Assembly: GCA_046730475.1 (NCBI GenBank)
Contig: JBKPIY010000002.1
Span: 1 to 43,132, forward strand
DNA from: JBKPIY01 sp046730475
Lineage (GTDB): Bacteria; Actinomycetota; Thermoleophilia; Solirubrobacterales; 70-9
Length of the DNA: 43,132 nt
Direction of reading: 5' to 3'
Each line of letters begins with the position of its first letter. The first letter of the stretch is position 1. A program made the translations under genes and the position numbers. The notes beneath the pieces are model-generated. The model was not told where the DNA came from. It saw only the letters and a list, made by a program, of their open reading frames with translations, and did not search any database. Positions 16,739 through 25,563 of the stretch are shown piece after piece.

Positions 16739-17754
16739 CTCGCGATCGTCTCGATCCTCTCCACGGTGATCTCGGGCCGCTGCCCTCGCTCGTAGTGCGA
16801 GGGCTCGACCCCGGCCTCGAGCTCGAGCCGCCTCACCTTCTCGTAGACGCGCTGAGCGATCACCCGCTGGCTGGCGAGGGCGTCGCCGATGATCCCGAGG
16901 GCGAACATCTGGACCGCCGCGAGCGACAGGACCGCCCCCAGGATCAGGGACTGCACGTGGCCGGTGCGGTCGCCGTTCAGGGCCCAGTCGAGGACGAACG
17001 GCATGAAGGCGCCGAGGGCGCCGAGGGCGAAGACGATCGCCAGCACGGTGAACACGCGCAGTGGCTCGTACAGAACGTAGGCCCGGAACAGGGCGAGGGC
17101 GTTTCGGCGAACGTAGGAGGAGGTGGATTCGAACAGCCGCGACCGGCGGAGCTGGGGGTTGGTCGAGATCGGGACGGGTTCGATCGCCAACAGCATCTTC
17201 CCCGCCTGGACGAGGCTCTCGAGGGTGTAGGTGAAGTTGGAGACGACCAGGAGCTGGAGCGCCGCCTCGCGGTTGTAGGCGCGAAAGCCGGAGGTGGTGT
17301 CGGGTACGTCGGTGGCGGAAGCTCGGCGGACCACCCAGCTGCCGAGCTGCTGGAGGATCTTCTTGGTCGGCGAGAAGTGCTCGACGGTCCGAACCTGCCG
17401 GTCGCCGACGACCATGTCGGCCCTGCCGGCGAGGATCGGCTCGACCAGCGTCGGGATGTTCGACGCCGGGTACTGGTTGTCGGCGTCGGTGTTGACGATC
17501 ACGTCGGCGCCGAGCTTCAGCCCGGCGTCGAGCCCCGCCTGGAAGGCCGCCGCCAGGCCCTTGTTGTTCGTGAGCCTGACGATGTGGTCTACGCCCGCCT
17601 CCCGGGCCATCTCGACGGTGCGGTCACTGGAGCCGTCGTCGATCACCAGCGATTCGACCAGGTCGAACCCCGGCAACCGGCGGGGGAGCTCGCCAAGCAC
17701 GATCGGAAGCGTCTCCTGCTCGTTCAGGCAGGGAACCTGGATGATCAGCTTCAC
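16735..17754 (-). CDS. GT2 glycosyltransferase, DPM1/undecaprenyl-phosphate glycosyltransferase-like
   Basis: A 339-residue family-2 glycosyltransferase. The start VKLIIQVPCLNEQETLP, then VIDDGSSDRTVEMA, LTNNKGLAAAFQAGLDAGL and the metal-binding VNTDADNQYPA are the GT-A fold signature of polyprenyl-phosphate sugar synthases. RAYNREAALQL and the C-terminal two TM helices (about 250-275 and 285-308) resemble membrane-anchored DPM1/GtrB-like proteins. It would load a sugar onto undecaprenyl phosphate on the cytosolic side and so supply the GT-C proteins nearby. GTG at 17754 gives the usual short N-terminus before the first strand; the frame remains open upstream only as antisense and out of phase with the SDR gene. 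Confidence 0.88.
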   Translation of the reverse strand: MKLIIQVPCLNEQETLPIVLGELPRRLPGFDLVESLVIDDGSSDRTVEMAREAGVDHIVRLTNNKGLAAAFQAGLDAGLKLGADVIVNTDADNQYPASNIPTLVEPILAGRADMVVGDRQVRTVEHFSPTKKILQQLGSWVVRRASATDVPDTTSGFRAYNREAALQLLVVSNFTYTLESLVQAGKMLLAIEPVPISTNPQLRRSRLFESTSSYVRRNALALFRAYVLYEPLRVFTVLAIVFALGALGAFMPFVLDWALNGDRTGHVQSLILGAVLSLAAVQMFALGIIGDALASQRVIAQRVYEKVRRLELEAGVEPSHYERGQRPEITVERIETIAR

Positions 17755-17849
17755 CGGGCGGATCGTAGGGAGTCTGGGAGGCAAGACAGCGCCTCCGCCC
17801 GTGGCCGGCGCGCGCCCCGGAGAGCGCCGGCCTCGGGCTGCCCGAGCGC

Positions 17850-18911
17850 CTACGCCGCGGCCTGCTCGGTGACCACGCCGTGGCGCACCAGGCTCTCCGC
17901 GCAGTCGACGATGGTGTCCGCGATCGGGCGCGGCGACCATCCGAGCGCGCTCCGCGACCGCTCGGAGGAGAACTTGGTCCTCTTTCCCAGATCCCCGATC
18001 ACCGAGCGGATGCCGGGATCGAAGATCGCCATCCCGCGGAGCACCAGGTTCGGGACCGTGCGGGTTGGGACCTTCGCCCCGCGCTCGCCGAGCCGCTCGC
18101 GCAGGATCGCCGCCACCTCCGACATCCACAGGAACTCGGTGGTGGCGATGAAGCGCCGTCCCGCTGCCTCGGGCGCCGTCATCGCTGCGATCTCGAGCTC
18201 GGCGACGTCCCGGACATCGACGAAGCTGAATCCCAGCCGCGGCACCCCCGGGATCCCCTTCAGGAGCCGCGCGACCACCTCCAGCGAGTAGGAGAGATCG
18301 TCGCTCAGGGTGGGGCCGAGGATCGCGCCGGGGTTGACGACCGCCAGCCGTCCCTCCTCGCCTCGGTCGCGGACGAGGTTCCAGGCCGCCTGCTCGGCGA
18401 TCGTCTTCGATCGCGTGTACGGGGTGAGCTTGGGGTTGTCGCCGTCGCTCCACTCCGCCTCGGTGTAGACGCCGGATTGAGGCTCGGCGGTGTTTCGGAT
18501 CGCGGCCACCGAGGAGGTGAGGACGATCCTGTTCGCCCCGGCGTCGAGCGCCGCCCGCAGGACCCGGAGCGCCCCGTCCCGCGCCGGGACGATCAGCTCG
18601 TCGGGGTCCTTCGGCTGCGCCGGCGGGAACGGCGAGGCGACGTGGAGGACGTAGTCGCAGCCCTCCACCGCCTCGGCCCAGCCGGCGTGGACCGAGAGCT
18701 CGGCCGCGAGCACGGTCAGACGGTCGCCCGGGTCGACCTCCTGGCCGACCATCTCCCGGACCTGCGGCTCGCGGGCGAGGGTTCGCACCGTCGTCCGCAC
18801 CCGGTAGCCGCGTCTGAGGAGCTCGACGATGCACCAACTTCCGAGAAAGCCCGAGCCCCCGGTGACCAGAACCGTTTCGCCGCGATCGCCTGGGCGTTCC
18901 GTCGCTGCCAT
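17850..18911 (-). CDS. NAD(P)-dependent extended SDR, dihydroflavonol-4-reductase-like
   Basis: A 353-residue reductase/epimerase. VLVTGGSGFLGSW holds the GxxGxxG motif, VLHVASPFPP and VLTSSVAAIRN the central strands, and YTRSK the catalytic YxxxK pair (TPYTRSKTIAEQ). VNPGAILGPTLSDD and FSFVDVRDVAELEIAAM complete the DFR-like pattern. Such enzymes reduce keto or aldehyde groups on varied metabolites or nucleotide sugars; substrate here unknown. ATG at 18911 is 106 nt from the divergent propeller gene. A TAGAAC hexamer 10 nt upstream could be a -10. It is 95 nt from the GT2 gene on the same strand, so co-transcription is possible. Confidence 0.87.
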   Translation of the reverse strand: MAATERPGDRGETVLVTGGSGFLGSWCIVELLRRGYRVRTTVRTLAREPQVREMVGQEVDPGDRLTVLAAELSVHAGWAEAVEGCDYVLHVASPFPPAQPKDPDELIVPARDGALRVLRAALDAGANRIVLTSSVAAIRNTAEPQSGVYTEAEWSDGDNPKLTPYTRSKTIAEQAAWNLVRDRGEEGRLAVVNPGAILGPTLSDDLSYSLEVVARLLKGIPGVPRLGFSFVDVRDVAELEIAAMTAPEAAGRRFIATTEFLWMSEVAAILRERLGERGAKVPTRTVPNLVLRGMAIFDPGIRSVIGDLGKRTKFSSERSRSALGWSPRPIADTIVDCAESLVRHGVVTEQAAA

Positions 18912-19017
18912 CCGACCCTGAGTTCTAGCCGAACCGGCCCGCCGGGTCGCTGAGGTCGCGGCTGCCCGTAACGAAACCGAGATCCGGACGATCGCCTCCA
19001 TCTGAGACGATCCCGCC

Positions 19018-21795
19018 ATGCGACCGCTCCGGATCAGCCCTGCGGTTCTGACCAGCGCTCTCGTCATCGGGGGTGCGGCGGTGGCCTCCGCCGTCAGCCT
19101 TCCGGACTGGATCGTCGGGCCGAAGACTCGGATCCAGCCCACCGGGAGGAGGCTGAACCCGGTCGGGAAGATGACCCGGCTCGGAAACTTCCCCACCGGC
19201 GGCGCCCTCACCCCGAACGGGCGCTTCCTGTGGACGCTCTCCACCGGCCGCGGCCGAAACGACATCAGGATCGTCCGGGTCCTCCCGCGTCGCTGCGCCG
19301 CTCGGCGCGGTTCGGCCGCCGGCACCGCCCGGAACCGTTTGCGCACCTGTCGGAGGAGGGCCCGGCGGCGCGTGGGGAAGGTCGTCCAGCTGATCCGGAT
19401 GCCGGGCCTCAGCGGAGGGATAGCGATGGCGCCCGACGGGCGCACCGCGTACGTGTCCGGCGTCGCCGATTCCACCCACGCCGACCAGCAGGTGCCAGCG
19501 ACGGTGCCGGGCAGGGAGGGCGACGTGGTCGCCGTCCTCAGATACAACCGGCGCAGCGGCAAGGCACACCGGGCAGGGGTGATCCCCGTGCCCCCGCCCG
19601 CCGCCGCTCCCCCGTACCAGGAGTTCCCCCCCAATCCGACCGCCAAGCTCTCCTGGCCGCGGGACCTCGCGGTCAGCCCCGACGGGAGGACGCTGCTGGT
19701 GGCGCTCAACCTCGCCGACTCGGCCGCGATCGTCAACACCGCGACGCGAAAGGCCCGCTACCTGAGCGTCGGCCACTACCCGTACGGCGCCGCCATCACC
19801 CGGAACGGCCGCTTCGGCCTCGTCACCAGCGAGACCTCGGGAACGGTCTCGGTGATCAAGCTCAAGACCGGGGCGGTGACGAAGACGATCCGGGTCGGGC
19901 CGCCGCTCTCCCATCCCGAGTCGATCGCGATCGATCCCCGCCGCCCCCGCGCCTTCGTCGCCCTGGCGAACGACGACGCGATCGCCGTCATCGACACCGC
20001 CGACATGACGGTTTCCCGCACCCTCTCGGTCGCCCGGCCCCAGGGGACTGGCGCGACGCCGACGTACCTGAGCGTCACCTCGGACGGGTGCGACTTGCTT
20101 GCGGCCGATTCCGGCGAGGACGCGATCGCGGTGTTCTCCCTGTCGCGGGCCGCCCGCTGCGCGAGCGCGACCCGAGCCCGGGCGGGAGCGGCGGCCCGGG
20201 CTCCCGCCCCCTTCCGCCTCATCGGCCGGATCCCGGTGGGCTCCTACCCGACCGCCGTCGCCGCCACGCCGGGTCGCGGGAAGCTGGCCTGGGTTTCGGC
20301 CCGCGGCCTCGGCGTCGGCCCGAACCCCAATGGGCCCAACCCCTACTCCCCCAACGACAGCGGCGACTTCATCAACAGGTTCCAGTACCTCCCCTCGATC
20401 GTGAGGGGCAGCTCGGGGATCCTCGATTTCCCAAGCCCGCGACGGATCCGAAGGCTCACCCCGCGCGCCGCTCGCCAGATCGTTCCCACCAACGCCCGCC
20501 AGCCGCCGGCCGACACGCCGATCCGCCCGAACGGCCCGATCCAGCACGTCTTCTACATCGTCAAGGAGAATCGCACCTACGACCAGGTCCTCGGCGACGA
20601 CTCCCGCGGGGACGGGGACCCGAGCCTGACCCTGTTCGGGAGCAACATCACCCCGAACCTGCACGCGCTGGTCCAGCGGTTCCCCCTCCTCGACCACGTC
20701 TACGCCGACTCCGAGGCTTCGATCGACGGCCACTACTGGACGGCGGCGGGGGCGGTCTCCGACTACGTGGTCAAGAGCTGGCCCCAGAACTACGCCGGCC
20801 GGGGGCGGCCCTACGACTTCGGCGCCTACGAGGTCTCGGCGCCGCCGAAGGGCTACCTCTTCGGGCGCGCCCTCGACGAGGGGGTCTCCTTCTTCAACTA
20901 CGGGGAGGCGCTCGCCGGCCTCAGCCCCTTCCCGGATAAGGACCGGACCCCGGAGCAGACGGCGCAGAACGCCGCCGTGCTGGCCAACTCGGACGTTCAG
21001 GTCCTCGGCGGCTGCTACGACTCCGACGTCGCGATCTTCCAGAGCTTGCTGTCCCCGGTCGACGTCTACGACTCCTCGCTCCCGCCCGGGGCGGACCCCG
21101 GATCACACTCGCGCTTCGAGTGCTTCAAGGACAGGTTCGAAGCGGAGGTGGCGGCCGGCTCGGTGCCGGCGTTCAGCTATCTCGTCCTCCCCCTCAACCA
21201 CACCCAGGGGGTGGAGCCCGGCGCCCGCACCCCCGACGCCGAGGTCGCCTCGAACGACTGGGGTCTCGGCCAGATCGTCGACGAGATCTCCCACTCCCAG
21301 ATCTGGGGCAGCTCCCTGATCCTCGTCGTCGAGGACGATTCCCAGGACGGGGCCGACCACGTCGACGCCCACCGGATCCCGGCGCTCGTGATCAGTCCCT
21401 ACACGGAGGCGGGGGCGGTGGTCCACGACCGCTACGACCAGCTCTCCTTCCTGCGGACGCTCGAGATCGTCGTCGGGCTCAAGCCGCTGCACCTGGCCGA
21501 GGCGCTCGCCGTTCCCCTCTACGACGCGATGACCCCGACGGCTCAAAACAGCGCGCCCTACGACGCGATTCAGCCGAGCGTCGACATGACCGCCACCAAC
21601 CCGGCCACCGCGGCCAACCGCCGCGCCTCCGCCGGCCTCCCCCTGAACGTCGCCGACCAGATCCCGCAACGGAGGCTCGATGCGATCCTCTGGCGCTACC
21701 GGCACGGCTTCCGCTCCGCCCCGCCACCTCCCGGCCCCAACGCCTCAGCGGAGGACAGCGGCGCCCGCGACGATCGCGGCGACCGCGGCCGCTAG
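19018..21795 (+). CDS. Secreted YVTN beta-propeller / phosphoesterase (PF04185-type) fusion
   Basis: A 925-residue exported protein. Residues 1-27 look like a signal peptide (LTSALVIGGAAVASAVS). About 50-440 carry repeated blades: GGALTPNGRFLWTLS, IAMAPDGRTAYVSG, DLAVSPDGRTLLVALN, AAITRNGRFGLVTS, SIAIDPRRPRAFVAL, YLSVTSDGCDLLAA, consistent with a YVTN-type beta-propeller. From about 510 comes an alkaline-phosphatase-fold phosphoesterase: FYIVKENRTYDQVLGD (about 512-527, conserved Glu-Asn and Thr nucleophile region), HVYADSEASIDGHYW, LPLNHTQG, LILVVEDDSQDGADHVDAHR, ALVISPYTEAG. This fits the phospholipase C/acid phosphatase family; activity and substrate unknown. Its stop is 6 nt from the convergent sigma factor stop. 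Confidence 0.88.
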   Translation: MRPLRISPAVLTSALVIGGAAVASAVSLPDWIVGPKTRIQPTGRRLNPVGKMTRLGNFPTGGALTPNGRFLWTLSTGRGRNDIRIVRVLPRRCAARRGSAAGTARNRLRTCRRRARRRVGKVVQLIRMPGLSGGIAMAPDGRTAYVSGVADSTHADQQVPATVPGREGDVVAVLRYNRRSGKAHRAGVIPVPPPAAAPPYQEFPPNPTAKLSWPRDLAVSPDGRTLLVALNLADSAAIVNTATRKARYLSVGHYPYGAAITRNGRFGLVTSETSGTVSVIKLKTGAVTKTIRVGPPLSHPESIAIDPRRPRAFVALANDDAIAVIDTADMTVSRTLSVARPQGTGATPTYLSVTSDGCDLLAADSGEDAIAVFSLSRAARCASATRARAGAAARAPAPFRLIGRIPVGSYPTAVAATPGRGKLAWVSARGLGVGPNPNGPNPYSPNDSGDFINRFQYLPSIVRGSSGILDFPSPRRIRRLTPRAARQIVPTNARQPPADTPIRPNGPIQHVFYIVKENRTYDQVLGDDSRGDGDPSLTLFGSNITPNLHALVQRFPLLDHVYADSEASIDGHYWTAAGAVSDYVVKSWPQNYAGRGRPYDFGAYEVSAPPKGYLFGRALDEGVSFFNYGEALAGLSPFPDKDRTPEQTAQNAAVLANSDVQVLGGCYDSDVAIFQSLLSPVDVYDSSLPPGADPGSHSRFECFKDRFEAEVAAGSVPAFSYLVLPLNHTQGVEPGARTPDAEVASNDWGLGQIVDEISHSQIWGSSLILVVEDDSQDGADHVDAHRIPALVISPYTEAGAVVHDRYDQLSFLRTLEIVVGLKPLHLAEALAVPLYDAMTPTAQNSAPYDAIQPSVDMTATNPATAANRRASAGLPLNVADQIPQRRLDAILWRYRHGFRSAPPPPGPNASAEDSGARDDRGDRGR

Positions 21796-21801
21796 CCCGC
21801 G

Positions 21802-22920
21802 TCAGTCGAGGCGGTCGGGGAGGCCGAAGTTCTCGAAGGCGGCTGCCGTCGTGCGGGGGTCGGCCGGCTGCTCCGGCAACCGCGCCAGCACCCGGCGATC
21901 GGGGTTCTCGGTGGATCGCGTCAGGAAGGCGGTGACGTCGCTGATCCGGTTGCCGCGAAGGGTGAGCACGTTGAGCGCAAACCGCAGGTAGGTGCTCTCG
22001 TCGGGATCCCAGGTGTAATAGGCGAGCGCAGGCTGCCCGTTCGCCCGGGTGCGGATCGCCCGCCAGCGCCAGTCGCCCGACATCGGCCAGCCGGCCAGGA
22101 AGGCGCCGATCGCCTCGCGGCCGCCGAACCAGGTTGCCATCGGCGGCATCGCGAAGGTGGCGTCCTCGGTCAGCATCGAGACCACCGTGTCGACGTCGTT
22201 TCGCACCCATGCGTCGACGTAGTCGTCGACGATCGCGCTCAGCTCCTCGTCCCCGAGCGCCCGCAGGGTGGCCTGCTGACTCTGCTCCGGGAGGCGGTCC
22301 GCGACCGTCTTCCGGGCCCGCTGGAGGGCGCTGTTCACCGACGCGGTGCTGGTCTCGAGCGCGTCGGCGACCTCCCGCGCCGAGTAGCCGAGAACCTCGC
22401 GGAGGATGAGGACGGCGCGCTGGCGCGGTGGGAGGAGCTGGAGGGCGGCGATGAAGGCGAGCTCGACGCTCTCGCGCCGCTCGTAGCGCGCCTGGGGGCC
22501 GGCGAACCCGTCCTCGAGCCCCAGGGTCTCGTCCGGGTAGGGCTCCACCAACACCGACTCGACCAGCGGCTCGCCGGGACCCTGGTGGGGATCGGCGGCC
22601 GGGCCGTGATCGATCGGGAGCACCCGCTTTGGGCGGCGGCCGATCGCGTCCAGGCAGGTGTTGGTCGTGATCGTGTACAGCCAGGAGCGGAGTGCGCTTC
22701 GCCCCTCGAACCTGGCGAGCCCGCGCCAGGCGCGAAGGAGGGCGTCCTGGAGGGCGTCCTCGGCGTCGTGGACCGAGCCGAGCATCCGATAGCAGTGGGC
22801 GTGAAGCTCCCCCAGGTAGGCCTCGACCAGGCGGCGGAAGGCGTCCTCGTCGCCCCCGCGAGCCGCCTCGAGCAACTCGCCCTCAGCGTCGGCGGTGCCG
22901 GTGGGAGCGGTCCTCCTCAT
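21802..22920 (-). CDS. ECF sigma factor with C-terminal SnoaL-like domain (SigG/SigX5-type)
   Basis: A 372-residue sigma-70 family protein. Region 2 (about 20-92) includes RMLGSVHDAEDALQDALLRA and FEGRSALRSWLYTITTNTC; region 4 (about 165-215) includes LLPPRQRAVLILREVLGYS and VADALETSTASVNSALQRAR. A linker contains EPYPDE, seen in this sigma type. The last ~140 residues form a SnoaL/NTF2-like domain (DYVDAWVRNDVDTVVSML, TFAMPPMATWFGG), which in such ECFs replaces an anti-sigma factor as the sensing or regulatory module. No anti-sigma gene is adjacent. It is divergent from the VOC and FAD-oxidoreductase genes, its most likely targets by position (inference). ATG at 22920. Confidence 0.92.
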   Translation of the reverse strand: MRRTAPTGTADAEGELLEAARGGDEDAFRRLVEAYLGELHAHCYRMLGSVHDAEDALQDALLRAWRGLARFEGRSALRSWLYTITTNTCLDAIGRRPKRVLPIDHGPAADPHQGPGEPLVESVLVEPYPDETLGLEDGFAGPQARYERRESVELAFIAALQLLPPRQRAVLILREVLGYSAREVADALETSTASVNSALQRARKTVADRLPEQSQQATLRALGDEELSAIVDDYVDAWVRNDVDTVVSMLTEDATFAMPPMATWFGGREAIGAFLAGWPMSGDWRWRAIRTRANGQPALAYYTWDPDESTYLRFALNVLTLRGNRISDVTAFLTRSTENPDRRVLARLPEQPADPRTTAAAFENFGLPDRLD

Positions 22921-23009
22921 CCTCTGGAGGGTAGACGGGCTGGCGACTGCGAACCCAGCGGTCCCGACCGATGAGTTTCGGCGCCGGCGCCGGTCAAAGA
23001 AGCAGGGCG

Positions 23010-23408
23010 ATGACGCCGGCTGCCCCCAACCCCGTAGTCCACCTGGAGCTCCACACCCAGAACCTCCTCAGGGCGACCGCCTTCTACACCGAGATCTGCG
23101 GCTGGCTACCTGAGCGGATCGAGGCCGCCGGCGGCTTCTACCTCGCGCTCGAGCTCGGCAACGGGGTCGGCGGGGGCGTCGTCGAATGCGAGACCCGGCG
23201 CCCCCTGTGGCTCCCCTACGTCGAGGTCCCAAAGATCGGGACGGCCACCGAGCATGCCCGCCGCCTCGGAGCGTCCGTCCTGCTCGAGCCCCGCGAGGGC
23301 CCCGCCGGGTGGCGCAGCGTCGTCGCCACCCCCACCGCCGGCGAGGTCGCGTTCTGGCAGCGCAAAATCTCGACCTCGAGCGCGGTCGATCCCTGCGCCG
23401 CCGCGTAA
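23010..23408 (+). CDS. VOC (glyoxalase/dioxygenase) superfamily protein
   Basis: A 132-residue single-domain vicinal-oxygen-chelate protein. VHLELHTQNLLRATAFYTEIC is the first beta-alpha unit with a metal-ligand-type His, followed by GWLPERIEAAGGFYLALELG, a second unit around PYVEVPKIGTATEHARRLGA and the terminal EVAFWQRK. VOC members include isomerases, dioxygenases and antibiotic-binding proteins; function here unknown. I chose ATG 23010, preceded by AGCAGGG; an in-frame ATG at 22971 would add 13 residues without family similarity. It is 90 nt upstream of the FAD oxidoreductase, in the same direction, and divergent from the ECF sigma gene. Confidence 0.8.
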   Translation: MTPAAPNPVVHLELHTQNLLRATAFYTEICGWLPERIEAAGGFYLALELGNGVGGGVVECETRRPLWLPYVEVPKIGTATEHARRLGASVLLEPREGPAGWRSVVATPTAGEVAFWQRKISTSSAVDPCAAA

Positions 23409-23438
23409 CGTGCGCGCGGGCACCGCGCGAGGAAGCCC

Positions 23439-23468
23439 TTGACAGCTCCGGGGGCGACCGGGGAGGAT
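23439..23468 (+). promoter_or_regulatory. Promoter of the FAD oxidoreductase gene
   Basis: A perfect -35 TTGACA (23439-23444) and GAGGAT as -10 (23463-23468) are 18 bp apart. The predicted start about 23475 leaves a ~24-nt leader that contains AAGGAG (23488-23493), 5 nt before the ATG at 23499. Confidence 0.5.
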
Positions 23469-23498
23469 CTGCGCCAAAGGGGAAGGGAAGGAGTGGAG

Positions 23499-24908
23499 AT
23501 GAGCAAGAACGGTGCCGTGGAGGGGCTGCGCCAGGGCTTCTCGGGCGAGGTGATCCTGCGCGAGGATCCGGGCTACGACGAGGCCCGCAAGGTCTTCAAC
23601 GCGATGATGGACAAGCGGCCGGCGGTGATCGCCCGCTGCGCGAGCACCGCGGACGTGGTCGCATCCGTCAACTTCGCGCGCGAGAACGGCCCCATGGTCG
23701 CGGTGCGCTCCGGCGGTCACAGCGTCGGCGGGATGAGCATCTGCGACCAGGGGATCCTGATCGACCTCGCCGGCCTGAAGACGATCGACGTCGATCCCGA
23801 GGCGAGAGCGGCGCGCGCGGGCGGCGGCGTCCTCTGGGGGGAGTTCGACGCCGCCACCCAAGAGCACGCCCTTCACACCCCAGGTGGCCGCGTTACCACC
23901 ACCGGGATCGGCGGCTTCACCACCGGCGGCGGCTACGGCTGGACCTCGTCGAAGTTCGGGCTCACCTGCGACAACCTGATCTCCGCCGAGGTGGTGCTCG
24001 CGGACGGGACCGTCGTCACCGCCAGCGAGGACGAGAACGCCGACCTGTTCTGGGGGATCCGCGGCGGCGGCGGCAACTTCGGGGTGGTGACCGAGTTCGT
24101 GTTCCGCCTCCACGAGCTCGGGCCGATCGTGCTCGCCGGGCTCGCCCTGTGGCCGGTCGACCGCGCCCGGGACGTCCTCCGCGGCTGGCGCGACTATGTC
24201 GACGACGCGCCCGACGAGCTCTCCACGGCCTGCGTGATCCTCACTGCGCCGCCGGAGGAGTTCGTGCCCGATCACCTCAAGGGCCAGGCGGCGATCGGTA
24301 TGGCGGCGATGTACGTCGGTGACCCAGACGAGGGGGCGAGCGTGATCCAGCCGCTCACGGACCTCGCGCCGGAGGTGGATCTGATCGAGCCGATGCCGTA
24401 CGCCGCCTTTCAGGCGATCCTCGACCCGTCCGCCCCGCCGGGGTATCGAAACTACTGGCGAGGCGAGTACCTGCGCGGGCTCGGCGACGAGGCGATCGAG
24501 GCCTTCGTCGAGCGCGCCCCGGGGCTGAGGGCCGCGGCGGTCCCGTTCAGCCAAATCATCATCTTCCGGATCGGTCAGGGCGTTGCCGCCACCCCCGATG
24601 ACGCCACCGCTTTCTCCCATCGAGAGGCGGACTACCTCTTGCATCCGATCTCGATCTGGGAGGACCCGGCCGACGACAAGAGGGTGATCGCGGCCAATCG
24701 GGCCTTTGCCGACGCGATGCGGCCGTTCACAACCGGGGCGGCCTACCTGAATTTCACCCCCGAGGCCGACCGCGTCTGGGGCGCCTACGGCGAGGAGAAG
24801 TACGCGCGGCTGGTGGCGCTCAAGGACAAGTACGACCCCGACAACCTCTTCCGGCTGAACCAGAACATCAGCCCCAGTCGCCCGGCGGGCGAGCCGGCGC
24901 TCGCCTGA
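23499..24908 (+). CDS. FAD-binding oxidoreductase, berberine-bridge-enzyme-like
   Basis: A 469-residue PCMH-type flavoprotein. RSGGHSVGG carries the His (His74) that is 8-alpha-linked to FAD in this family. GGRVTTTGIGGFTTGGGYG is the second FAD loop; the Cys that makes the second covalent bond in bicovalent members is replaced (Val132 by alignment), so at most a single covalent bond is expected. FWGIRGGGGNFGVVTEF follows, and the C-terminal BBE segment (YLNFTPEADRVWG ... KDKYDPDNLFRLNQNI) is intact. Family members oxidise alcohols, sugars or secondary metabolites with O2. ATG 23499 is preceded by a good AAGGAG; the frame is open to 23439 but that region is the promoter. The broken oxidoreductase gene follows 12 nt later. 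Confidence 0.93.
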   Translation: MSKNGAVEGLRQGFSGEVILREDPGYDEARKVFNAMMDKRPAVIARCASTADVVASVNFARENGPMVAVRSGGHSVGGMSICDQGILIDLAGLKTIDVDPEARAARAGGGVLWGEFDAATQEHALHTPGGRVTTTGIGGFTTGGGYGWTSSKFGLTCDNLISAEVVLADGTVVTASEDENADLFWGIRGGGGNFGVVTEFVFRLHELGPIVLAGLALWPVDRARDVLRGWRDYVDDAPDELSTACVILTAPPEEFVPDHLKGQAAIGMAAMYVGDPDEGASVIQPLTDLAPEVDLIEPMPYAAFQAILDPSAPPGYRNYWRGEYLRGLGDEAIEAFVERAPGLRAAAVPFSQIIIFRIGQGVAATPDDATAFSHREADYLLHPISIWEDPADDKRVIAANRAFADAMRPFTTGAAYLNFTPEADRVWGAYGEEKYARLVALKDKYDPDNLFRLNQNISPSRPAGEPALA

Positions 24909-24920
24909 GAAGAGCGCGCG

Positions 24921-25493
24921 GTGAAGAAGCACGTCCTGATCCTGGGGGCCGGCTTCGCCGGCCTGGAGATCGCCGCGCGCCTCTCCCGGTCGCTCGCGAT
25001 CAGATCCGCGTCACCCTGATCGATCGGAACGACCGCTTCAGCTTCGGGTTCTCCCTGGACATCATGTTCGGTCGGCAAGCGACGGCGGAAGTGCTGCTGC
25101 GCGACCGCGACATCTCCAGGGACGGGGTCGAGTTCCGTCAGGAGCGCGTCACCTCGATCGACCCCGAGCGGCGACGGGTGACGACGGACAAGGGCTCGTA
25201 TGACACCGACTTTCTCGCCGTCGCGCTCGGAGCCGGGGGTGTTCGCCGAAGCCGCCGCCCGGGTGGTGGCCGATGGCATCGCGGCGCAGCTCCCTGGTAC
25301 CGAGCTCGACCGGGCCTACGAGGGCGACGGCCACTGCTCGTCGAGTTCGGCGACGGAATGGTCGGAAAGGTCGAGGTCAACTTCCTCGGCGACCCGCGAC
25401 CGATGGCGCGGGCTGCTGGGCCCGTCCCGAGAGCTCGCCGCCGAGAAGGAGGAGTTCGCCTCGAGCCGACGGGAGCGCTGGTTCGCCCCCTGA
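24921..25493 (+). pseudogene. Decayed NAD(P)/FAD-dependent oxidoreductase (sulfide:quinone oxidoreductase/NDH-2-like)
   Basis: Starts KKHVLILGAGFAGLEIAARL (Rossmann GxGxxG) in the frame of GTG 24921, which then meets a TGA at 25017. One base appears missing near 24998: in the next frame it continues IRVTLIDRNDRFSFGFSLDI and FRQERVTSIDPERRRVTT up to FLAVALGA. There it jumps directly to the C-terminal part FAEAAARVVADGIAAQLPG, so roughly the middle 200 residues (substrate/NAD domain) are lost. Two further single-base shifts follow (one missing base near 25337 and one extra near 25411) before RELAAEKEEFASSRRERWF and a stop at 25493. No intact product is possible. Assembly errors could explain single-base shifts but not the internal deletion. 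Confidence 0.8.
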
Positions 25494-25563
25494 TCCGGCG
25501 GGGTTGCGCCCGGCCGTGGCGGTCAGGAGGCCGCCCACCCCAATCACGAGATACTGAGCGACG

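Noticed and set aside
24921..25493. Programmed frameshifting in the oxidoreductase gene
   Set aside because: No slippery heptamer with downstream structure was evident and a whole central domain is missing, so decay is the simpler reading.
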